Below, piece by piece: positions 44,210 to 52,858 of a stretch of DNA of 64,000 nt (position 1 is the first letter of the stretch; each line of letters starts with the position of its first letter). Source of the DNA: Massilimicrobiota sp. An134 (GTDB taxonomy: Bacteria; Bacillota_I; Bacilli_A; Erysipelotrichales; Coprobacillaceae). Both the position numbers and the translations under genes were made by a program. The stretch lies in assembly GCF_002160815.1 (NCBI RefSeq), contig NZ_NFLH01000012.1, positions 1-64,000 on the forward strand, in the 5' to 3' direction. The notes under the pieces were generated by a model that saw only the letters and a program-made list of their open reading frames with translations, searched no databases and was not told the DNA's origin.

Positions 44210-46537
44210 TTCAAAGTGTTGATATAAAAGGACAATTGCTTTTTTTAAAATCAATAATACAAAAATACTGCTCAAACATATTGGAATAATGAAAATTAAT
44301 GATTTTGAGAAAAGTGAATAAATCTCAAAGAAATCATGCATTATCATCAATATGAGATAAAAAACAACTGTAATCGTACTCGTAACAATGACTCTTATAC
44401 GATTCCATGGCAAGCATACAACAAAAACGACCAGAAAACTGATAAAACCAGCAACTAAATAATAATATGTAGATAACATTTTAGCATCAAAATGGAATTC
44501 TTTTCCAATCCAGGTAATGGCCAACATATAAATGATCATAGTCAGGGCACAAGGCAAAGCTGTCGAAATGACATGTTTCAAAAAACCTTGTGATGATAAA
44601 GACGATGAACGTTCTAGAGTCAACAAGAAACTAGGTAAACCGATTGCTAAACCACTAATTAAACTTAACTGTAATGGTGTAAATGGATAACTCATTCTTA
44701 AAACCGCAAAAATCAAGGCTAATACTGTTGAATAAATTGTTTTGGTTAAATAAAGTGAGCTGACTCTTTCAATATCTGCAATAATAGCTCTCCCCTCTTT
44801 CACAATATCAACCATAGATGCGAAAGAAGAATCTAATAAAACAATATGTGCAGCCTGTTTAGCAGCATCACTTCCCACGGCCATAGCGATACCACAATCA
44901 GCATCTTTAAGTGCCAGAACATCATTTACTCCATCTCCAACCATTCCAACAACATGCTCATTTACCTGTAGTGCTTTAATAATACGCTGTTTCTGTTCTG
45001 GTTTAACACGACCAAAAACATGATAATGTGCAACAATATTTTCTAATTCCATATCATCTTCAGGTAATGTTGAAGCATCAATATAGAGATGACCATTCTT
45101 TAATCCAGCTAATTGCGCAACACGAGATACAGTTGCTGGATTATCCCCTGATAATATACGTATATCCACATTTGCATTTTCAAAGAAATGTAATGTTTCT
45201 TTAGCTTCAGGACGAATACAATCATAAATAATAATAAGTGCGATTGGCTTGACTTGACCAATCTTGGATTCTTGTTCATCAATCAAATCTGTTTTTCCTA
45301 ACAAAAGAACACGAAATCCCTTTTGGGCGTATTCATCAGCCTGATTTAAAACAACATGATCTGATGGTAATAAAAATTCTGGTGCTCCTAAGACATAGTT
45401 ACCATTTCCTTGAATACTTAAGCCACGCATCTTTCTTTGAGATGAAAAAGGAATACGTTTATTCACAATAACGTTGTCTTGTTTAAAGAAATAGTCTTGC
45501 AATGCTAATTGCGTTGCATTGACATCATCAAACTCATGAGCCATCACACCCATAATATATTCTATTTCCTTTAAACGATATGGCTCAACAGGTATCACTT
45601 CTTCAACTTTGAGTTCACCTGTTGTAATGGTTCCTGTTTTATCTAAGCATAAGACATCTACCCTTGCTAAAGCTTCAATAGCTTCCATTTCTTGAATCAA
45701 GGCCTTTTTACGCGCCAATTTCCCAACACCAATGATAAATGATAAACTTGTTAATAAAACCAAACCTTCAGGAATCATTCCAACGACACCAGCTACAGTT
45801 TTGACAATGGCACTGGCTAAATCATTTGGAAAGGCACTACGTTGTGAAAAAAACAATACGATACCAACTGGAATAATCACAACACTTAAAACTTTAATCA
45901 CTTTTTCAATAGAATCTTTCATTTCAGAAGAAGCTTTATTTTTATTTTTCGCTTTATGAACAAGCTTAGTGGAATAATTATCATTCCCTACACGAATAAC
46001 CTTCGCATAAGCACTTCCGGCAACTACAAAACTACCTGAAAGTAACTCATCATCTTTATACTTCTTAACAGGTTCAGATTCACCAGTTAACATAGCTTCA
46101 TTAACTTCCATTCCCTGCGAACTTAAAACGATACAGTCACTTCCTATTTGATTACCCATTTCTAAAAAAACAATATCATCTAAAACCAATTCTTCCGTAG
46201 GAATAATAATTTCTTCTTGATTTCTTATAACTTTTACTTTCTTAACTGTCACAACAGTTAACTGATCAATAATTTTCTTAACCTTAAACTCCTGATAAAT
46301 ACCAATAAAAGCATTAATAAAGATGACAACCATAAAGGTTAAATTGGTCCAACGACCAGTAGAAATAATAATGGCTGCTAAAAAAACATTTAAACAGTTG
46401 AAATAAGTCAAAGTATGTTCTAAAACAATTTGTTTTTTTGTTTTTGAAATATTATCATGTGATATATTAATAAGCCCTCGTTGCTTACGTTCATCTACCT
46501 GTTGATATGTTAACCCCATATATTTCATATCATCCAT
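44201..46537 (-). CDS. Cation-translocating P-type ATPase (CtpE-like)
   Basis: 778-aa pump. Actuator motif LTGESEPVK, phosphorylation site CLDKTGTITTGE, KIPFSSQRKMRGLS in the nucleotide domain, and hinge GDGVNDVLALKDADCGIAM are intact; about ten spans. There is no N-terminal metal-binding domain, so not a copper or zinc type. The pattern resembles CtpE-like ATPases, some of which move calcium. ATG at 46537 follows AGTAGGTGA, chosen over 46570. Confidence 0.88.
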   Translation of the reverse strand: MDDMKYMGLTYQQVDERKQRGLINISHDNISKTKKQIVLEHTLTYFNCLNVFLAAIIISTGRWTNLTFMVVIFINAFIGIYQEFKVKKIIDQLTVVTVKKVKVIRNQEEIIIPTEELVLDDIVFLEMGNQIGSDCIVLSSQGMEVNEAMLTGESEPVKKYKDDELLSGSFVVAGSAYAKVIRVGNDNYSTKLVHKAKNKNKASSEMKDSIEKVIKVLSVVIIPVGIVLFFSQRSAFPNDLASAIVKTVAGVVGMIPEGLVLLTSLSFIIGVGKLARKKALIQEMEAIEALARVDVLCLDKTGTITTGELKVEEVIPVEPYRLKEIEYIMGVMAHEFDDVNATQLALQDYFFKQDNVIVNKRIPFSSQRKMRGLSIQGNGNYVLGAPEFLLPSDHVVLNQADEYAQKGFRVLLLGKTDLIDEQESKIGQVKPIALIIIYDCIRPEAKETLHFFENANVDIRILSGDNPATVSRVAQLAGLKNGHLYIDASTLPEDDMELENIVAHYHVFGRVKPEQKQRIIKALQVNEHVVGMVGDGVNDVLALKDADCGIAMAVGSDAAKQAAHIVLLDSSFASMVDIVKEGRAIIADIERVSSLYLTKTIYSTVLALIFAVLRMSYPFTPLQLSLISGLAIGLPSFLLTLERSSSLSSQGFLKHVISTALPCALTMIIYMLAITWIGKEFHFDAKMLSTYYYLVAGFISFLVVFVVCLPWNRIRVIVTSTITVVFYLILMIMHDFFEIYSLFSKSLIFIIPICLSSIFVLLILKKAIVLLYQHFELT

Positions 46538-46629
46538 CAAATCACCTACTTTTATATCAATATATAACATTGTTATGAAATATATATGAATATCATAAAA
46601 ATATCATAACACAAATTATAATATAAAAA

Positions 46630-46656
46630 AATAAAAAAACCTCATAAAGAGGTTGC
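46630..46656 (-). terminator. Terminator of the tRNA operon
   Basis: Stem AACCTC/GAGGTT followed by TTTTTTTATTTT on the minus strand, just after the last tRNA gene. Confidence 0.8.
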
Positions 46657-46664
46657 ATACATCT

Positions 46665-46741
46665 TGGTGGACCCTGAAGGACTCGAACCTTCGACCGATC
46701 GGTTATGAGCCGATAGCTCTAACCAACTGAGCTAAGGGTCC
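46665..46741 (-). tRNA. trnI2: tRNA-Ile2 (CAT anticodon, lysidine type)
   Basis: 77 bp with encoded CCA. Anticodon loop CTCATAA. The acceptor (GGACCCT) and body match Bacillus tRNA-Ile2, whose CAT anticodon is modified to read AUA; a Met elongator is the alternative, but the next gene already fits that. Confidence 0.8.
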
Positions 46742-46781
46742 AAGTAAAATAAAAAGTGGTATTCACCACTATTAAACTTAA

Positions 46782-46858
46782 TGGTAGCGGGGAAGGGATT
46801 CGAACCCCCGACCCACCGGGTATGAACCGATTGCTCTAGCCAACTGAGCTACCCCGCC
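46782..46858 (-). tRNA. trnM: tRNA-Met (CAT), elongator
   Basis: 77 bp, CCA encoded. Loop TTCATAC; acceptor GGCGGGG and TAGCTCAGTTGGCTAGAGC match Firmicutes elongator tRNA-Met. Confidence 0.88.
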
Positions 46859-46884
46859 ATGTAGTGAATCGTTTTTGATAAAAA

Positions 46885-46960
<76 letters not shown>

Positions 46961-46968
46961 AAAATAAA

Positions 46969-47045
46969 TGGCGGTCTGGACGGGGCTCGAACCCGCGACC
47001 TCCGCCGTGACAGGGCGGCATTCTAACCAACTGAACTACCAGACC
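46969..47045 (-). tRNA. trnD: tRNA-Asp (GTC)
   Basis: 77 bp, CCA encoded. Loop CTGTCAC, discriminator G, as usual for Asp. Confidence 0.95.
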
Positions 47046-47048
47046 ATT

Positions 47049-47125
<77 letters not shown>

Positions 47126-47142
47126 ATATGAAATTTAATAAA

Positions 47143-47235
47143 TGGCGGAGGTTGAGGGATTCGAACCCCCGCGGGACTTTCATCCCCTGTCGGTTTTCAA
47201 GACCGATCCCTTCAGCCGGACTTGGGTAAACCTCC
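47143..47235 (-). tRNA. trnS: tRNA-Ser (TGA)
   Basis: 93 bp, CCA encoded, with a long variable arm. Loop CTTGAAA, anticodon TGA. Confidence 0.95.
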
Positions 47236-47244
47236 GCAACATAA

Positions 47245-47320
47245 TGGTGGAGCTTAGCGGGATCGAACCGCTGACCTCCTGCGTGCAAAGCAGGCGCTCT
47301 CCCAGCTGAGCTAAAGCCCC
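47245..47320 (-). tRNA. trnA: tRNA-Ala (TGC)
   Basis: 76 bp, CCA encoded. Loop TTTGCAC, anticodon TGC; the G3-U70 identity pair lies within GGGGCTT. Confidence 0.93.
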
Positions 47321-47327
47321 ATTACAA

Positions 47328-47404
47328 TGGTCGGGAAGACAGGATTCGAACCTGCGACCCCCTGGTCCCAAACCAGGTGCACTACCAAGCTGTGCTACTT
47401 CCCG
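47328..47404 (-). tRNA. trnP: tRNA-Pro (TGG)
   Basis: 77 bp, CCA encoded. Loop TTTGGGA, anticodon TGG. Confidence 0.95.
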
Positions 47405-47418
47405 TTCGTATATTTGAT

Positions 47419-47495
47419 TGGCGCGCTAGGCAGGAATCGAACCCACAACCTCTTGATCCGTAGTCAAGCACTCTATCCAGTTGAGCTACTAGCGC
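47419..47495 (-). tRNA. trnR: tRNA-Arg (ACG)
   Basis: 77 bp, CCA encoded. Loop CTACGGA, anticodon ACG, read as ICG after deamination; decodes CGU, CGC and CGA and could pair with the CGC specifier of the T-box at 10004. Confidence 0.95.
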
Positions 47496-47579
47496 CTCTT
47501 AACAGTGCCATTCAATAATATCACATTTCTTATTCAATTGCAACACTTTTTTTCATTTTTTTCAAATTCTTTTTTTGAA

Positions 47580-47668
47580 TGGTGCCCAGGGCCGGAGTCG
47601 AACCGGCACGGATTTTAAGGTCCGCAGGATTTTAAGTCCTGTGCGTCTACCAATTTCGCCACCTGGGC
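47580..47668 (-). tRNA. trnL: tRNA-Leu (TAA)
   Basis: 89 bp, CCA encoded, long variable arm. Anticodon TAA. An 84-bp spacer with AT-rich sequence separates it from tRNA-Arg. Confidence 0.95.
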
Positions 47669-47671
47669 AGT

Positions 47672-47746
47672 TGGAGGTTCCAGCCGGACTCGAACCGACG
47701 ATGACAGAGTTGCAGTCTGTAGCCTTACCAACTTGGCTATGGAACC
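47672..47746 (-). tRNA. trnC: tRNA-Cys (GCA)
   Basis: 75 bp, CCA encoded. Loop CTGCAAC, anticodon GCA; first gene of the operon. Confidence 0.95.
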
Positions 47747-47771
47747 AACTTCCTTAACTCGTTGCTCACCT

Positions 47772-47800
47772 AGTATATAATATTTTCCACATTTATGCAA
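47772..47800 (-). promoter_or_regulatory. Promoter of the tRNA operon
   Basis: TTGCAT (47795-47800), 17-bp spacer, TATACT (47772-47777) on the minus strand, 25 bp before tRNA-Cys. Confidence 0.82.
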
Positions 47801-47906
47801 TACCTTTTTTCGTTTTTTTTACAAATGATTGCTCTCATTTGACTCCATATTTTAATTTTACTTCTTAAATTCAAAGCTTTTTTTATTTTATAAAATATAA
47901 TTTTTT

Positions 47907-47953
47907 TATAAAAAGAGTATCTTTATCTTTTCATTGATAAATCTACTCTCTTA
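47907..47953 (-). terminator. Terminator after tyrA
   Basis: Stem AGAGTA..TTTATC/GATAAA..TACTCT followed by TTTTTAT on the minus strand. Confidence 0.65.
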
Positions 47954-47966
47954 ATTCTTTGATGAC

Positions 47967-48797
47967 TTATTTTTCTAACTTTTCTCTACGCTTAGATGAT
48001 TGCCAAAACATCTCCTTTAAAGATTTTTCATCCCCTGAAGCAATAGCTTGTTTTAACAAATCAAATTGCTTTTCAAAACGCTCCATAGAAGCCAATAAAT
48101 AATCACGATTATGAAAGAAAAGTTCTGCCCATAAATCTGCATTGATATTAGCAATTCTCGTTAAATCACGGAAAGAATCTCCAATATATTTACCTGTTTC
48201 ATATTTTTCATCATCACTATTCATCAATGCTACAGCTAATGTGTGTGGTAATTGTGATGTATAGGAAATAATTTCATCATGATCATAAGGACTCATGATT
48301 TTCACACTCTTAAAACCTAGTTGTCCTACAAATTGACGCATCCAATCAATTTTATCTATCTGATTATGTTCATGCTGAATAACTATATAATTTGCATTTT
48401 GAAAAACTTCCTGACTGGCATACAAATAGCCTTTTTTTTCACGACCAGCCATAGGATGACCACTAATATATTCGACATCCTGATCTATTCTTGATAAGGC
48501 TTGATTTAAAAAATATGATTTAATACCAACAACATCTGTAACAATACTTCCTTTTTTAAAAGTATGTTCAGAAATAAAATCTAAAACTTTTGATGGATAC
48601 AAACAAATAATCGTTAAATCACTCTGTGAAATAATCTGATGTCCATCAAGATACCCTTCAATAATACACCCTTCAGCTTTCGCCATTTCTAAAGTCTGCT
48701 GATCGCAATCCACTCCATAAACATCATATCCTTTTCCTTTTAAAGCTTTAACAAAACTACCACCAATAACACCTAATCCTACAACTGTAATAATCAT
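47967..48797 (-). CDS. tyrA: Prephenate dehydrogenase
   Basis: 276-aa NAD(P)-dependent enzyme of tyrosine synthesis. The Rossmann motif VVGLGVIGGSF opens the protein; SGHPMAGREKKGY near residue 113 holds the catalytic His, and YTSQLPHTLAVALM follows. The C-terminus lacks an ACT domain, so no built-in feedback domain is seen. Other aromatic pathway genes are not in the window. It begins 26 bp before the pncB stop codon on the same strand. Confidence 0.93.
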   Translation of the reverse strand: MIITVVGLGVIGGSFVKALKGKGYDVYGVDCDQQTLEMAKAEGCIIEGYLDGHQIISQSDLTIICLYPSKVLDFISEHTFKKGSIVTDVVGIKSYFLNQALSRIDQDVEYISGHPMAGREKKGYLYASQEVFQNANYIVIQHEHNQIDKIDWMRQFVGQLGFKSVKIMSPYDHDEIISYTSQLPHTLAVALMNSDDEKYETGKYIGDSFRDLTRIANINADLWAELFFHNRDYLLASMERFEKQFDLLKQAIASGDEKSLKEMFWQSSKRREKLEK

Positions 48798-48812
48798 AAA
48801 TAAAATCCTTTA

Positions 48813-48838
48813 AAAAGAAAGGACTAATGTCCTTTTTT
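48813..48838 (-). terminator. Hairpin between pncB and tyrA
   Basis: Stem AAAGGAC/GTCCTTT then TTTTT on the minus strand, overlapping the pncB stop codon; may limit readthrough into tyrA. Confidence 0.55.
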
Positions 48839-50293
48839 TCCTTTCGCTAACATTTTTAGCTTATAATCTAATAATTTCTGAGTTAAATCAACATAATACA
48901 AATGAGGGTATTCTAAACGGAAAATTTCATCCCATAATAATTGCTTTTGCTGATTAGAATATGCTCTAATTTCATCTAAAGAATAATATGGATAAACATT
49001 TTTTCCATTTTCAAACACAAGTGTCTGCAATGGTTGAATTTCATATGTTCCAGCATAAAGTGTTTTATGTTTCCATGCATCTAATTGATGATAAATTGTA
49101 AGATCTTGATTTTCATCTAAAACTTCATCATGGAAAGCAATAATATCAGCAATGGCTTTATGAGTTTCTTTTTCAATTAAACGATAAACTTTTTTAAATC
49201 CTGGATTTGTAATTTTTTCAGTATTTTCAGATATTTTAATTTTAGGAATAATTTCTCCATCTTTTTCAATAGCAGCAAGTTTATATACACCACCAAAAAC
49301 TGGTGAAGATTTAGAGACAATCATATTTTCACCTACACCAAATGAATCTATCTGAGCGCCTTGTTCCAACACTGAACGAATTAAATACTCATCCAATGAA
49401 TTAGAAACTGTAATTTTACAGTCATGCAATCCTGCAACATCTAACATCATTCTGGCTTTTTTAGTTAAATAAGCAATATCTCCACTGTCTAAACGAATTC
49501 CTTTTAATCTTTTCCCCATTGGTGCTAAAACCTCTTCAGCAACGCGTATAGCGTGAGGAACACCACTTTTTAAAGTATCATAAGTATCAACAAGTAAAAC
49601 GCAATTATCAGGATAAATTTGAGCATAAGCTTTAAATGCTTCATATTCCGAATCAAAAGACTGTACAAATGAATGTGCCATTGTTCCTAATACAGGTATT
49701 CCAAAATCTTTTCCAGCAGATACAGTCGCACTTCCAGCCACTCCGCCAATATAAGCAGCTCGTGCCCCATAATGAGCGCCATCATATCCTTGAGCACGAC
49801 GTGCTCCAAATTCCATCACAGCACGCCCTTTTGCTTCCTGTACAATACGTCTAGCCTTTGTTGCAATTAAAGATTGATGATTAATTGTCACTAATAAAAA
49901 TGTTTCTATCAACTGTGCTTCAATAAGTTTAGCTTTCACTGTAATTAATGGTTCATATGGAAAAACAGGTGTCCCTTCTCTTACCGAAAAGATAGTTCCT
50001 GTAAAATGAAAATCTTTGAGATACGCAAAGAAATCTTCATCAAAGACATTTAATGATCTTAAATATTCAATATCCCCATCAGTAAAATGCATATTTTCAA
50101 TTGCTTCAATTAACTGCTGTAAACCCGCAAAAATAACAAAACCACCCTGGTCAGGATTTTTACGATAAAACATATCAAAATAAACAATTTCATCTTGTTT
50201 TCCTAATTTAAAATAATTATAAGCCATTGTTAATTCATAAAAATCCATGATCAAAGTGATATTTCTTTCACAACCAACATAGTTTTTTTCCAT
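48824..50293 (-). CDS. pncB: Nicotinate phosphoribosyltransferase
   Basis: 489-aa enzyme converting nicotinate and PRPP to nicotinate mononucleotide in the NAD salvage pathway. DFYELTMAYNYFK near residue 17, MEFGARRAQGYDGA near 160 (active-site region), RLDSGDIAYLTKKAR and GVGENMIVSKSSPVFGGVYKL are family motifs. It could use nicotinate made by the isochorismatase-family protein at 34968. The start has only a weak ribosome site (GGGGG about 10 bases upstream). Confidence 0.94.
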   Translation of the reverse strand: MEKNYVGCERNITLIMDFYELTMAYNYFKLGKQDEIVYFDMFYRKNPDQGGFVIFAGLQQLIEAIENMHFTDGDIEYLRSLNVFDEDFFAYLKDFHFTGTIFSVREGTPVFPYEPLITVKAKLIEAQLIETFLLVTINHQSLIATKARRIVQEAKGRAVMEFGARRAQGYDGAHYGARAAYIGGVAGSATVSAGKDFGIPVLGTMAHSFVQSFDSEYEAFKAYAQIYPDNCVLLVDTYDTLKSGVPHAIRVAEEVLAPMGKRLKGIRLDSGDIAYLTKKARMMLDVAGLHDCKITVSNSLDEYLIRSVLEQGAQIDSFGVGENMIVSKSSPVFGGVYKLAAIEKDGEIIPKIKISENTEKITNPGFKKVYRLIEKETHKAIADIIAFHDEVLDENQDLTIYHQLDAWKHKTLYAGTYEIQPLQTLVFENGKNVYPYYSLDEIRAYSNQQKQLLWDEIFRLEYPHLYYVDLTQKLLDYKLKMLAKGKKGH

Positions 50294-50364
50294 TATTTAG
50301 CCCCCTATCATTTTCATTATCATATACTAATTTTCCTAAAAAATAAAGATTTATTCTTCAATAA

Positions 50365-50402
50365 ACAAAAAAGCAGTCACTTTTATTGTAACTACTTTTG
50401 AT
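50365..50402 (-). terminator. Terminator after FMN-binding lipoprotein gene
   Basis: Stem AAAGTAGTTAC/GTGACTGCTTT (two G-T pairs) followed by TTTGTTTAT on the minus strand. Confidence 0.6.
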
Positions 50403-50414
50403 CAATATAAAATA

Positions 50415-50768
50415 CTAAGATTCATTTTTAGCTTCTTCATAAGCCTTAGCAACGGCTTCTTTTAAAGCTTGAGAAGACTTGGTAGCTCCAGAAATGGTAT
50501 CAACATCATAATGATTCTTTTTCTTCATGTTGTCAATCATTTGTTCTAAAGCTACACCTCCAATAGATGGTGTTTCATTATGCTCTTTAATCACAATATC
50601 CTGAATTTTATCATCTTTTAATGTTGTTTCAACCTCAAACTCTCCGCCATATCCCATAGCAGTTGTTGTATAAGTCCCATCTTTATATTGCGATTTTTCT
50701 TCTACTTGTTTTTCTTGAGCACATCCACATAATATCATAGCTACAAATAGGATGATTATTTTCTTCAT
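50415..50768 (-). CDS. FMN-binding domain lipoprotein
   Basis: 117-aa exported lipoprotein (signal MKKIIILFVAMILCGC; lipobox LCGC). The mature part is one FMN_bind domain ending in DTISGATKSS, the site where ApbE links FMN to Thr. Such small proteins act in extracytoplasmic electron transfer. No ApbE, RnfG or fumarate-reductase partner is adjacent. Confidence 0.88.
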   Translation of the reverse strand: MKKIIILFVAMILCGCAQEKQVEEKSQYKDGTYTTTAMGYGGEFEVETTLKDDKIQDIVIKEHNETPSIGGVALEQMIDNMKKKNHYDVDTISGATKSSQALKEAVAKAYEEAKNES

Positions 50769-50822
50769 TTTTCAAACCTCCTATTTATAGTTTTTGCTCA
50801 AATGAAAATCTTATGCATTTTT

Positions 50823-51089
50823 TTAAAAATATAAATCATAAGTTTCTCTTTGGAATGGCTGTGGCATTGGTGGAACCTTTTGATAAACAATTGGCACCAA
50901 GAGTTCCTGTTGAGGATGAATCAACAAATCATCATTAAGCTGATTCATAACCTGAATCCATGCCACTTCACTATTTAATGTTTTCGCAATACGATAAACA
51001 TTATCACCTTTGTGTACCGTATATAAAACAATTTCTCCAACACGAGGATTTATGACTCTTTCATCATCATACATATATGGATTATACAT
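50823..51089 (-). CDS. LysM-domain protein
   Basis: 88-aa protein with a LysM peptidoglycan/chitin-binding domain (YTVHKGDNVYRIAKTLN ... DDLLIHPQQELLVPI, residues 22-70). No signal peptide or catalytic domain, so how it reaches the wall is unclear. ATG at 51089 follows GGGAGTGA and replaces an upstream TTG that overlaps the site. A proline-rich tail follows the LysM. Confidence 0.82.
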   Translation of the reverse strand: MYNPYMYDDERVINPRVGEIVLYTVHKGDNVYRIAKTLNSEVAWIQVMNQLNDDLLIHPQQELLVPIVYQKVPPMPQPFQRETYDLYF

Positions 51090-51158
51090 GATTATCACTC
51101 CCAAAATAAACTATGCTTTTTTGAAAAAGATATCTAGGCAAAATCCATCATTTCATCA

Positions 51159-51842
51159 TTATTTTGTCGCAAGTTTATTTAAAGCATCCTTCGCTGCCTG
51201 CTGTTCAGCTCTTTTTTTGCTTGTTCCTTTCCCAACACCTAGACACATATCATCCATCATGACAGCTACTTTAAATTCTGGAGCATTAGATGGACCAGAT
51301 GTTTCTAACAATTCATATGTGACAGTACGACGCTGATCAGCTTGAATTAATTCCTGCAAAGTTGTTTTATAATCAGTAATATCATCATAATCTAAATCGT
51401 TGATATGTTTGAATATAGTTTGTTGTAATATCTTTAAAACTTCATCGTGACCACAATCTAAATATAATGCACCTATAAATGATTCAAAAATATTAGCAAG
51501 AACACTTTCACGTTCTCTACCACCACTTTTCTCTTCACCAACACCTAAGTATAGCAATTCTCCTAAACCTAATTCTCTAGAGAAACGTGCTAATGACTCT
51601 TCACGTACGAGTTTACTACGTAAAGTTGTCAATGTTCCTTCTGGAACATCAGGAAAAAGATTAAATAAAAACTCTGAAACATAAAGCTGTAAAACAGCAT
51701 CTCCCATAAATTCTAAACGTTCATAGTCTTTTTTTACATAATGCGATTCATTAGCATATGAAGCATGTGTAAATGCTTCTTTATAAATGGCAATGTTATG
51801 AAATGGTATATTTTCTTTCTGTAAAAAATCTAATATTTTCAT
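51159..51842 (-). CDS. rnc: Ribonuclease III
   Basis: 227-aa dsRNA endonuclease. Catalytic domain with ERLEFMGDAVLQLYVSE (signature) and the Glu in LANIFESFIGALYLD near residue 119; C-terminal dsRNA-binding domain from about 155, ending GKGTSKKRAEQQAAKDAL. Its usual partners acpP and smc are not next to it. It overlaps plsX by 4 bp. Confidence 0.95.
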   Translation of the reverse strand: MKILDFLQKENIPFHNIAIYKEAFTHASYANESHYVKKDYERLEFMGDAVLQLYVSEFLFNLFPDVPEGTLTTLRSKLVREESLARFSRELGLGELLYLGVGEEKSGGRERESVLANIFESFIGALYLDCGHDEVLKILQQTIFKHINDLDYDDITDYKTTLQELIQADQRRTVTYELLETSGPSNAPEFKVAVMMDDMCLGVGKGTSKKRAEQQAAKDALNKLATK

Positions 51843-52822
51843 TTTTGACTTAATCCTTCCTTCATTTGACTTACAACATCCATTTTCACCATCTGATAAG
51901 CTAAATCCATAGCATTACAAAACGCTTTAGCATCACTGGCTCCATGTGCCTTTACAACTGCTTTTTCAAATCCCATCATTAAAGCACCACCAACAGATTT
52001 GTAATCAAATTTTTCTTTCAAACTATAAAGTGAAGATTTGGCTAATAATGCCCCTATTTTTCCTTTTAGTGAAGACATCATGCTTTCTTTGATCATTTTC
52101 ATTAATGTTGAAGCAACCCCTTCACAAGTTTTTAAAGCAATATTACCACTAAAACCATCAGTGACTACAACATCATAATCACCACTTAAAATATCTCGAC
52201 CCTCAACATTTCCTACAAAGTGCAAACGGTCACTTGCCTGTAAGAGCTGATATGCCTGCTGATGCGCTTCATCACCTTTTTTAGATTCAGTTCCAATATT
52301 TAATAAAGCAACTTTAGGTTCTTGGATTCCTCTTATATTTTTAGCATAAATATTCCCCATAATCGCAAAATCATACAATTGTTCAGCTGTATTTTCAGCA
52401 TTGGCTCCTACATCAAGCATAGCCATGCCTTTTCCATTATATGTAGGCATCATAACCATCAGACAAGACTTTTCAACACCCTCAATACGTTTTAAAAAGA
52501 GCATAGCACTTGTATAAAAGGCACCAGTTGAACCACATGATACCACACCATCAACAACACCTTCTCGTGCCATCATGACAGCTTTTACCATACTTGATTC
52601 TTTTTTACGACGCACAGACATAATGCCATCATCCATTTTCACAACATCTCTGGCATCTACAATATGAATATTTTCATATTTTGTTAATGTTTCTAATTCT
52701 TCTTTTTTTCCAGTGACATAAAGTTCTACATCATGATGATTTTTCATAAACATTTCACAAGCCTCTACAACGATAGAACTTCCTAAATCACCACTCATAG
52801 CATCTATTGATAACTTATACAT
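51839..52822 (-). CDS. plsX: Phosphate acyltransferase PlsX
   Basis: 327-aa enzyme making acyl-phosphate from acyl-ACP, the first phospholipid step in Firmicutes. IDAMSGDLGSSIVVEA at the start, SCGSTGAFYTSAML, and VTDGFSGNIALKTCEG are typical. In many Firmicutes plsX is followed by fabD-fabG-acpP; here rnc follows directly. Confidence 0.94.
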   Translation of the reverse strand: MYKLSIDAMSGDLGSSIVVEACEMFMKNHHDVELYVTGKKEELETLTKYENIHIVDARDVVKMDDGIMSVRRKKESSMVKAVMMAREGVVDGVVSCGSTGAFYTSAMLFLKRIEGVEKSCLMVMMPTYNGKGMAMLDVGANAENTAEQLYDFAIMGNIYAKNIRGIQEPKVALLNIGTESKKGDEAHQQAYQLLQASDRLHFVGNVEGRDILSGDYDVVVTDGFSGNIALKTCEGVASTLMKMIKESMMSSLKGKIGALLAKSSLYSLKEKFDYKSVGGALMMGFEKAVVKAHGASDAKAFCNAMDLAYQMVKMDVVSQMKEGLSQK

Positions 52823-52858
52823 AATTCTTTCACTCCTCGTTTGTATAGTATAACATAT